6,275 nucleotides of DNA from Planctomycetaceae bacterium (lineage in GTDB: Bacteria; Planctomycetota; Planctomycetia; Pirellulales; UBA1268): the NCBI GenBank assembly GCA_030616935.1, contig JAUWWJ010000099.1, forward strand, positions 1 to 6,275, in the 5' to 3' direction. Below the pieces are notes generated by a model that worked only from the letters and a program-made list of their open reading frames with translations, did no database searches and was not told where the DNA came from. Positions 1 through 5,278 of this stretch are shown here, in pieces (positions within the stretch are counted from its first letter, which is position 1; each line of letters opens with the position of its first letter). A program made the translations under genes and the position numbers.

Positions 1-1
1 C

Positions 2-73
2 ACAAGTCGTGGGTATGTGCTCCACGACAGGGTTGTTCGCCCCGCGCAAGTCATTGTGGCAGCCAATGAATAG
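2..73 (+). CDS. grpE: GrpE nucleotide-exchange factor, C-terminal fragment
   Basis: Only the last 23 codons and the TAG stop (71-73) are inside the window; the rest lies beyond the left edge. The visible tail reads RGYVLHDRVVRPAQVIVA followed by ANE. It matches the conserved end of GrpE, where a GY-x-L-x-DRV-x-RPA-x-V pattern forms part of the C-terminal beta domain that contacts the ATPase domain of DnaK. GrpE releases ADP from DnaK in the cytoplasm and so resets the chaperone cycle. The identification rests on this short motif alone, but the motif is characteristic and sits exactly at the C-terminus, as expected. The next gene on the same strand begins about 60 bp downstream, so grpE may be the promoter-proximal part of a small transcription unit with the two zinc-protein genes. 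DnaJ or DnaK genes might lie further left, but that cannot be seen. Confidence 0.8.
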   Translation, partial: TSRGYVLHDRVVRPAQVIVAANE

Positions 74-116
74 TCCTGCAGACACGCTACAAAGACGATC
101 ACGGCCACCCATTTAC

Positions 117-121
117 AAGGA
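117..121 (+). promoter_or_regulatory. Ribosome binding site deciding the start of the FmdB-type gene
   Basis: AAGGA lies 11 bases before the ATG at 133. An in-frame TTG at 124 would leave only 2 bases after this site, so the ATG at 133 is the better start. The resulting N-terminus MPTYDYVC is also the usual beginning of FmdB-family zinc ribbons. Confidence 0.55.
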
Positions 122-132
122 AATTGAACACC

Positions 133-432
133 ATGCCAACCTATGACTATGTATGTGATGAGTGTGGCCATGAGTTTGAACTCTTTCAGTCGATGACCGA
201 TTCGGTCAAACGAACATGTCCAAAATGTAAAAAACGAAAACTGCGACGTTTGATTGGGACTGGCGGCGCCATCATGTTTAAAGGGTCTGGTTTTTATCAA
301 ACAGACTACCGTAGCGAATCGTATAAGAAGGCGGCGGCCGCTGATAAACCTCCGTCGAAGAAATCTGGCTCATCAAAAAAAGATGCTGGATCGAAGCAGG
401 CCAAAGGCAATTCAAACTCCTCAACTAAGTGA
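133..432 (+). CDS. FmdB-family zinc-ribbon protein
   Basis: A 99-residue protein starting MPTYDYVCDECGHEFE, the typical opening of the FmdB / CxxC_CxxC_SSSS regulatory-protein family. Two CxxC pairs (C8/C11 and C29/C32) should bind one structural zinc and form a ribbon of about 45 residues. After the knuckles comes the family's conserved stretch around RRLIGTGGAIMFKGSGFYQTD (residues 38-58), which ends in the GSGFY-x-TDY element. From about residue 60 the protein becomes a low-complexity Lys/Ser/Ala tail, probably disordered and basic. The family is named after a putative regulator in the Methylophilus fmd region, but its biochemical role is not settled. Nucleic-acid binding is plausible from the ribbon and basic tail and is an inference. 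The gene starts about 60 bp after grpE and ends 13 bp before the yacG-like gene, suggesting co-transcription. The TTG at 124 is rejected as start because it lies too close to the AAGGA site. Confidence 0.85.
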   Translation: MPTYDYVCDECGHEFELFQSMTDSVKRTCPKCKKRKLRRLIGTGGAIMFKGSGFYQTDYRSESYKKAAAADKPPSKKSGSSKKDAGSKQAKGNSNSSTK

Positions 433-445
433 CCCGTCTCCCGGG

Positions 446-700
446 ATGACTGTGCCTGCCACGTCAGGATCGAACGACCCAACGATCAAAGAACCAATGC
501 CACACTGCCCAATCTGTAACGCAAGTGTTCACCTTCGGGCTGTTCCCGGTCGTCCCGCCACAGTCACAGCACCTTTTTGCAGCGAACGCTGTAAGAATAT
601 TGACCTCGGGCGGTGGCTGGACGAGTCTTATAGCGTGCCAGACGCGGCCAAGGAGAGTGATGATGATGACGACGGCGAAAGTTACTCAGTGCATTATTGA
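446..700 (+). CDS. yacG: YacG-like zinc protein (DNA gyrase inhibitor family)
   Basis: An 84-residue protein with the YacG signature: CPIC (C21/C24) followed by FCSERCKNIDLGRWLDESY (residues 44-62), giving four zinc-binding cysteines (C21, C24, C45, C49) and the conserved IDLG-x-WL helix. In Escherichia coli YacG binds the GyrB subunit and inhibits DNA gyrase; the same role here is inferred from homology. After the core the protein ends in an acidic tail with five consecutive Asp (residues 72-76), and ESYSV occurs twice (60-64 and 78-82) with different codons. YacG proteins usually have about 60-70 residues. An ATG at 497 would give 67 residues starting MPHCPIC, so the start is uncertain: neither ATG has a strong Shine-Dalgarno sequence. 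The open frame extends upstream to 254, but that part overlaps the zinc-ribbon gene and is not likely to be translated. The spacing of 13 bp from the preceding gene suggests translational or transcriptional coupling. Confidence 0.85.
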   Translation: MTVPATSGSNDPTIKEPMPHCPICNASVHLRAVPGRPATVTAPFCSERCKNIDLGRWLDESYSVPDAAKESDDDDDGESYSVHY

Positions 701-796
701 AAAAGGTCGATTATGCTGGCGGGCCAGGAGTTTGGTAATATTTCAAATGCTTAAACAAATTCTTTTTTCATTTCCTTTATCAATTGGTGATCCGTG

Positions 797-1954
797 ATGT
801 CAGACAATGCACAGCCACCGAGCCGCGCCCAGATAATTCATGAAATAATATGGAGTGAAGCCTTCCCGTGGTGGATTCTCCTAAAAGCAGCGGGAATGGC
901 ATTTGCACCAACAGTGCTCATTCTGGCCACCCTCGCATCTGCTGGCAGTTGGGCCGGGTTTTCGTTGCTGGATTCTCTTGGTCTTCCGTTGGATGCTCCC
1001 GCTGAAATCCAAGCTGGGGAAAATGCGACTCCAGAATATGGCAGAACTGAAACAATACTCCCGACGCCAAGCCAGGGCGTTCTGCCAACGCTCTCATCGC
1101 AGGTTGCCCAGCTACCATCTCCAGTGCGTGAGCTTCTCCATCTTCTTGCAACACCCTGGAATCCACTTGCAACTTCCTCCCAGTTTGTAGGCAGTTTAGT
1201 TCGATGCATCTGGTTCCTTTTGGTCTGGTCGATATTTGCAACTGCGATCGCACGCTATGTTGCCCTGCGGCTCGTTGACGAAGAGCAGCCGACTTTTCGA
1301 GACACACTTCGCTTCGGAATGAAAAAATGGCCTGCTGCTTTTAATTCGGCTACTTTTGTTTTCACCGGAATACTTGCTCTGGCACTACCTGGGGCCGCCC
1401 TAGGACTCTTGATGCGTTTCGATTGGGGCCTCGCGGTCGTCGGAGTTATATGGCCTCTCGTCCTCCTTGGTGCGGTTGTCATCGCTATCCTCAGCATTGG
1501 TCTGGCTGCTGGGTGGCCACTCATGGTCTCAGCAGTCGGTGTTGAACGGGGAGATAGCTTTCAAGCTATCTCAACTGCCTTCTCATATCTGTATCAGCGC
1601 CCAATCCATTTCGCCTTCTACGGATTCATTTCGTGCGTACTCGCAGTACTCGGCTTTTTCGCCGCCGGTCTTTTCGCAGATACCACGGTCATGTTCGCAC
1701 TTTGGGCCGGGAGTTTTGGAATGGGACATGAACGGACCGCTGATGTCATTGGTGCCGTCACGCAAGGTGATGGGGACCCTCGCTGGGGTATTCAGGCACT
1801 CCAGTTTTGGACCGACAGCTTAAGAGTTCTGTTGAGTTCCTTCGGATGGGGCTTCTTCTGGTGTATTGCCCCAGCTATCTACCTTCTTCTCAGACAAAGC
1901 GTGGACGCAACCGAACTTGATGAAATCGTGCTTGACGAGCCAGCTGGTGGATAA
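797..1954 (+). CDS. Polytopic inner-membrane protein of unknown function
   Basis: About 385 residues; I do not recognise a named family. Numbering from the GTG at 794, hydrophobic segments appear at about 26-50, 133-155, 184-207, 211-243, 271-294 and 346-366, so roughly six membrane spans are likely. A long loop between the first two (about 60-130) is rich in Pro, Thr and Ser. An amphipathic stretch (about 250-270) reads ERGDSFQAISTAFSYLYQRP. It resembles the conserved element of several bacterial multi-span membrane families in which an EG/ERG-x-S-x-x-A-x-x-x-(S/A)-x-x-Y motif precedes a membrane helix, and similar proteins occur in planctomycetes as conserved hypotheticals. The C-terminus is short and acidic. 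GTG at 794 and ATG at 797 are adjacent; ATG is preferred, with a weak GGTGA at 786-790 upstream. The gene follows yacG by about 95 bp, with a T-rich leader and no convincing promoter. It converges on the receiver-like gene, with only 31 bp between the stops. Function is unknown; a transport or envelope role would be a guess. Confidence 0.8.
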   Translation: MSDNAQPPSRAQIIHEIIWSEAFPWWILLKAAGMAFAPTVLILATLASAGSWAGFSLLDSLGLPLDAPAEIQAGENATPEYGRTETILPTPSQGVLPTLSSQVAQLPSPVRELLHLLATPWNPLATSSQFVGSLVRCIWFLLVWSIFATAIARYVALRLVDEEQPTFRDTLRFGMKKWPAAFNSATFVFTGILALALPGAALGLLMRFDWGLAVVGVIWPLVLLGAVVIAILSIGLAAGWPLMVSAVGVERGDSFQAISTAFSYLYQRPIHFAFYGFISCVLAVLGFFAAGLFADTTVMFALWAGSFGMGHERTADVIGAVTQGDGDPRWGIQALQFWTDSLRVLLSSFGWGFFWCIAPAIYLLLRQSVDATELDEIVLDEPAGG

Positions 1955-1985
1955 GAGCCAGTCTGCAGCACATATTTTCCAGAGC

Positions 1986-2363
1986 CTAGCTTTGAATCCA
2001 TCGACGAAGAAGGGCGGGGAATCCACCAAACAATTCTCCACGACTCACAGCTTCGTCTACGCCAGCTGCAACTGCATCATCCAGACGCTGCTTGTGGACA
2101 TGCGGGCCAAACGCAATTAATTTCATACTTACGTCTTTTTGACTAATGCTATCGAGCAAAAGCCGTACTTTCGCTACCAGAACAGCTGGGTCTTCCTGGA
2201 ACGCCTGAATGTCAAGAAGTACAAGATCATAGTGCTTTGCCCGCGGCTGTTCACTCAAACTTCTTAGTGTTTCCAGCAGCCCACCAGCCTCTTTTGCGAG
2301 ACCTGCAAGCTTACTCGTTGACATCAGATCAGGAGAAATCAATAAAATCTTGAGCAACTGCAC
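1986..2363 (-). CDS. Stand-alone degenerate response-regulator receiver (pseudo-receiver) domain
   Basis: A 125-residue CheY-like single-domain protein. Strand beta-1 is LLKILLIS (3-10). Strand beta-3 is YDLVLLDI (45-52), with D51 at the phospho-acceptor position. Beta-4 is KLIAFGPHVH (81-90), followed by a helix and AAGVDEAVSRGEL (99-111), the usual alpha-4/beta-5 region. Other key receiver residues are missing: the acidic pair after beta-1 is replaced by Ser-Pro (S10-P11, with only D12 left), the Thr/Ser after beta-4 by F85-G86, and the Lys-Pro of beta-5 by R108-G109. Mg2+-dependent phosphorylation is therefore doubtful, and the protein more likely acts through protein contacts. There is no output domain, so it cannot bind DNA by a known fold. 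The start is a GTG at 2361-2363, with GAGG 4 bases and GGAG 11 bases upstream; a later Met would cut off beta-1. It lies 83 bp after the metalloprotease gene on the same strand and may be read through from it. Partners are not visible. Confidence 0.7.
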   Translation of the reverse strand: MQLLKILLISPDLMSTSKLAGLAKEAGGLLETLRSLSEQPRAKHYDLVLLDIQAFQEDPAVLVAKVRLLLDSISQKDVSMKLIAFGPHVHKQRLDDAVAAGVDEAVSRGELFGGFPALLRRWIQS

Positions 2364-2400
2364 CGGACCTCAATCTCCATTGTCCACAATCCAAACGAAT

Positions 2401-2432
2401 ACGAGAAACATAGGTAGTATTACTTTTCTCGT
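2401..2432 (-). repeat. 8-bp perfect inverted repeat, possible weak terminator
   Basis: ACGAGAAA at 2401-2408 is the exact reverse complement of TTTCTCGT at 2425-2432, with a 16-base loop. It sits 14 bases after the stop of the metalloprotease gene and 37 bases before the GTG of the receiver-like gene, where a terminator or attenuator between the two minus-strand genes could lie. The stem has only three G:C pairs and the sequence after it on the minus strand has no proper run of T, so an efficient Rho-independent terminator is unlikely. An RNA-stability element or chance are alternatives. Confidence 0.35.
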
Positions 2433-2446
2433 CGAGACAGAAATTT

Positions 2447-5158
2447 CTATGGCGATGAAACCACAATCTCTGCGTCGAGGACCGCTTCAATCCGACGTTG
2501 AATGTCTTCAAGATGAGCTCGCGATGTATCGTCAATGACTACTGGTTTTTCCTGTTTTCTATTCTCAGACAAAATGCTAGTCACTTGTTTAAGGAGCCGC
2601 TTGAGGTGGAAGTTAGCCAGACAGCGTGCATCAGGCGGTATTCCTAAACTCGAACCAAAACGGGTCACAATCAATCCTGAGCGTCTCCCCCCACCTAGAG
2701 AAAGTCTGAGAAATTCTCCCAATGCTTCACGTTGAAGATTTCGACGCAAACTTGATATTGCTGGTCCCTGATCAGAGTTTTTACCAATTTTGAATTCAAA
2801 TATCTCAGAATAAATGGAGTCTAGAAGCTGCCGAAAGAGTTCTGCCGTCGTAAAACAATCTTCTTTTGCACCAACCTTCATAGCATTATCTGCCAATCGA
2901 GTGAGAGTTTTCGCATCCAGCAATTGTTCCAGTATTCTTTGCTGCCATTTAAGCACAACCTCATGAACAGGATAATCTTGTCGTTCGACAGTATCGGCTC
3001 CCCAATGTAACCATCGTGTTGATACCAGCTGGTTATAAAACTCTGGTGGGAACTGATAGGAGGTGTCACTGAATATCTGCTCATTCAATAGCTCTATTGC
3101 TTTTCTCTGCTGGGTTGCCTCGACCACTTGAAACGGTGGCTTTGCTTGCGGATCGTCACGATGGCTTCTCGAACTATAAAGCCCCCCTACCAACCTAGCT
3201 GCAAAAAAGTTGGCTTGGCCATGCGCGTTCAGCAATACTCCAAATGAGTACCTGACCCGATCATACCCGGCATCATTCGCAGTAAACCGCTCAACGAGCT
3301 TCGGAATTATTTCTTGTACAACCTTTGTTCTTTGCTCAGCGAAAGCAATTGGGTCATTACCGAGATCATGTCGATTGGAAAGCGGATCAGGATCACCAGC
3401 TCTGGTATCCTCATCTGTTGCAAATGCTAACTGCGATTCACCACTCCGAGAGGCGATCTTTAATAGCGTTGGAAGCTCTGCCTTTGGAGTTGTTCCGCTT
3501 ATTGGGCGATATCCATAGTCAATCGCCCAGTAGTCGTATGGACCTAATCGGGTCGGATAATACGGCCCCTGAAAATCTCCCTCAGGGACAATATTCACTG
3601 GCATATAGTCCATCACACTCGTTGTTGCTGACCGACGATCTGTAGTTTTCTTCGCATTTATTTGTTTGATAGAAGCTACCGAGCTTCCTTTAAAGTTATG
3701 CCGAAGGCCAAGAGTATGACCAACTTCGTGCATCGCGACGAGCCTGAGACCTTGTTGTATGAGTTTTTTTTGCTCATCACCGGAAATAATTGAGTCTTGC
3801 GACGCGGCTAAGGCAGTTGCACCTAAGGCATTCTGAAAAGCATGCCCACTAAAAAGATTACATTGACCACAACCACATGAAGAAGATTGCGAATGCCAAG
3901 TAGACGTTTTGGTCTTGCTTTCATACGAAGGAGTTAACCACGCAGTATTCTCTGGCATGTAGTTTTCAAACTGATTTCGCCAATGCTTTACGAAATCGGC
4001 ATCAAAAATAATATCAGCATCCAGAATTTGTCCGGTTCTTGGATTTACACGGCTTGGCCCCATCGCAAAACCTCGTCCGGAGGTAATCCAGCGAAACGTG
4101 TTGTAGTTGATGTCTTCAGGATCCCAGTCTGTCTGATCAGGCTGCTGCCGTACTTCGATTGCGGTGTCAAACCCAGCTTTTCGGTACGCGCTATTCCAGG
4201 CAGAAATACCATCCCTGATGGCTTGCCTGTATTCATACGGAACTGTTTTTTCGATCCAAAATATGATTGGCTTTTTTGGTGGTGAAATTTCAGCTTTTGG
4301 GTCAGCCTTTTCAAGATGCCACCTATTGATGTACCTCACAAAACGTTCATCACCGTTGTGTTCCGAAAAGTTTTTTAATGCCGTAACAAAATAACCTACA
4401 CGTGAATCAGCCAGCCTAGGCCGATAACTATTTTTTGGCAAAAGACTTATCGAATAATGAATCATGAGTGTCGCGGCGCGTGAGTCTGGTACCGTATCAA
4501 GATCGCTTTTTCCGCTGGAGGAGTACGTGGCCGCAACCCGCAACTCAACATTGTCGTCAAACGCTTTTGCACTCTCCCAGGTCGTCCTGTCCTTCGCGAT
4601 AGAGTATCCAGAAAGCTGTGTCGATATCTTTGGTAAATCTGTAAAGAAAATCTTTTCGGGGTCAAAAAGGTATCCACCGCCTGGAGTAGTCGCGAGAATA
4701 GGGACACTGAACAGAATACTGTCAGTGTAGGCGTTGGCGACGGCGTTTGCTTCAGGGCTTCCGGTCTTTGCAAAGAAGCGGACATTCTTACGGATTACCT
4801 GTAACTTCTCGGCTCGCTTTCGGAATGTCCAAACCCAATCATCACCGTCACCCCAACTCATTCCGCCCAGTAGTGAACGGGATCCAATTCCTTGTGCAAT
4901 TGAAATCGTTACAAACATTTCTTTGCCAAGAAGCTTTTGAGGCACCTCGACAAGCAGTTTGTCTTCCTTCATATAAAGGGGGAGAAGACCATCGGTACGT
5001 TTAGCGTCTTTCACCAGCTTTTCGAAAGAACTCTGTGTACTCGTTTTTTCCTCAGCAGCTAATGGCCCTGCCACCATGAAACATGACGACACAACTACAA
5101 TCACCCAAAGATGATGCCCGTACCAATTAGGGTTTTTTTCACCAGAAGTCTTTCTCAT
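2447..5158 (-). CDS. Exported zinc-dependent metalloprotease, metzincin type (DUF5117/DUF4953-like)
   Basis: A 903-residue protein with a secretion signal: a polar N-terminus, a hydrophobic core at about 17-31 and a likely cleavage after PLAA (near residue 35). It should act in the periplasm or outside the cell. Residues about 40-280 correspond to the N-terminal DUF5118/DUF5117-type region of this family; boundaries are approximate. The catalytic part starts near 297 with PIIFWIEKTVP and a helix with AIRDGISAWNSAYRKAGF (313-330). It continues through an ILDADIIFDADF strand (378-389) to the zinc site HEVGHTLGLRH (477-487; ligands H477, H481, H487, general base E478) and a Met-turn SVMDY (514-518, M516). 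HExxHxxGxxH plus a Met-turn defines metzincins. Cysteines C428, C430 and C433 form a CGCGQC cluster before the site. The long C-terminal part (about 570-903) is mostly helical and of unknown role. The substrate is unknown. The gene starts 118 bp after the AlkP-family gene; GAGAGG, 12 bases upstream of the ATG, is only a weak ribosome site. All key catalytic residues are present, so it should be active. Confidence 0.9.
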   Translation of the reverse strand: MRKTSGEKNPNWYGHHLWVIVVVSSCFMVAGPLAAEEKTSTQSSFEKLVKDAKRTDGLLPLYMKEDKLLVEVPQKLLGKEMFVTISIAQGIGSRSLLGGMSWGDGDDWVWTFRKRAEKLQVIRKNVRFFAKTGSPEANAVANAYTDSILFSVPILATTPGGGYLFDPEKIFFTDLPKISTQLSGYSIAKDRTTWESAKAFDDNVELRVAATYSSSGKSDLDTVPDSRAATLMIHYSISLLPKNSYRPRLADSRVGYFVTALKNFSEHNGDERFVRYINRWHLEKADPKAEISPPKKPIIFWIEKTVPYEYRQAIRDGISAWNSAYRKAGFDTAIEVRQQPDQTDWDPEDINYNTFRWITSGRGFAMGPSRVNPRTGQILDADIIFDADFVKHWRNQFENYMPENTAWLTPSYESKTKTSTWHSQSSSCGCGQCNLFSGHAFQNALGATALAASQDSIISGDEQKKLIQQGLRLVAMHEVGHTLGLRHNFKGSSVASIKQINAKKTTDRRSATTSVMDYMPVNIVPEGDFQGPYYPTRLGPYDYWAIDYGYRPISGTTPKAELPTLLKIASRSGESQLAFATDEDTRAGDPDPLSNRHDLGNDPIAFAEQRTKVVQEIIPKLVERFTANDAGYDRVRYSFGVLLNAHGQANFFAARLVGGLYSSRSHRDDPQAKPPFQVVEATQQRKAIELLNEQIFSDTSYQFPPEFYNQLVSTRWLHWGADTVERQDYPVHEVVLKWQQRILEQLLDAKTLTRLADNAMKVGAKEDCFTTAELFRQLLDSIYSEIFEFKIGKNSDQGPAISSLRRNLQREALGEFLRLSLGGGRRSGLIVTRFGSSLGIPPDARCLANFHLKRLLKQVTSILSENRKQEKPVVIDDTSRAHLEDIQRRIEAVLDAEIVVSSP

Positions 5159-5254
5159 AACAATTACTCAGCCTCTCAAAACTTAATGCGCATCGCGATT
5201 CTACCGAACCTCAAGGCTAGCATCGCATTCGGGCCGACACCAATCAGCTCCGGA

Positions 5255-5278
5255 AATCTCTTGTATTACCGAGAGATT
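5255..5278 (-). repeat. 7-bp perfect inverted repeat overlapping the stop codon of the AlkP-family gene
   Basis: AATCTCT at 5255-5261 is the reverse complement of AGAGATT at 5272-5278, with a 10-base loop, and the right arm overlaps the TAA stop at 5277-5279. It lies at the upstream end of the 118-bp spacer before the metalloprotease gene. The stem has two or three G:C pairs and is not followed by a T run on the minus strand, so termination would be weak. I see no convincing promoter hexamers in the rest of the spacer; whether the metalloprotease gene has its own promoter cannot be decided from sequence. Confidence 0.25.

Noticed and set aside
254..445. Upstream extension of the YacG-like frame (148 residues in total)
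   Set aside because: It overlaps the zinc-ribbon gene in another frame and its residues have no resemblance to YacG; the family match begins only near residue 18 of the shorter form.
735..740. TAATAT as a -10 promoter element before the membrane protein gene
   Set aside because: No acceptable -35 hexamer 16-18 bases upstream; AT-rich leaders produce such matches by chance.
838..1307. Minus-strand open frames of 123 and 129 residues inside the membrane protein gene
   Set aside because: Antisense shadows: composition is Arg/Ser-rich and no domain is recognisable, while the plus frame has clear membrane segments.
2379..2390. Short palindrome ATTGTCCACAAT before the receiver-like gene as an operator
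   Set aside because: Arms of only 5 bp with a 2-base centre and no second copy in the window; chance is likely.
3210..3645. Plus-strand open frames of 102 and 106 residues opposite the metalloprotease
   Set aside because: They lie opposite the metalloprotease coding sequence, have no recognisable domain, and the minus frame carries family motifs throughout this stretch.
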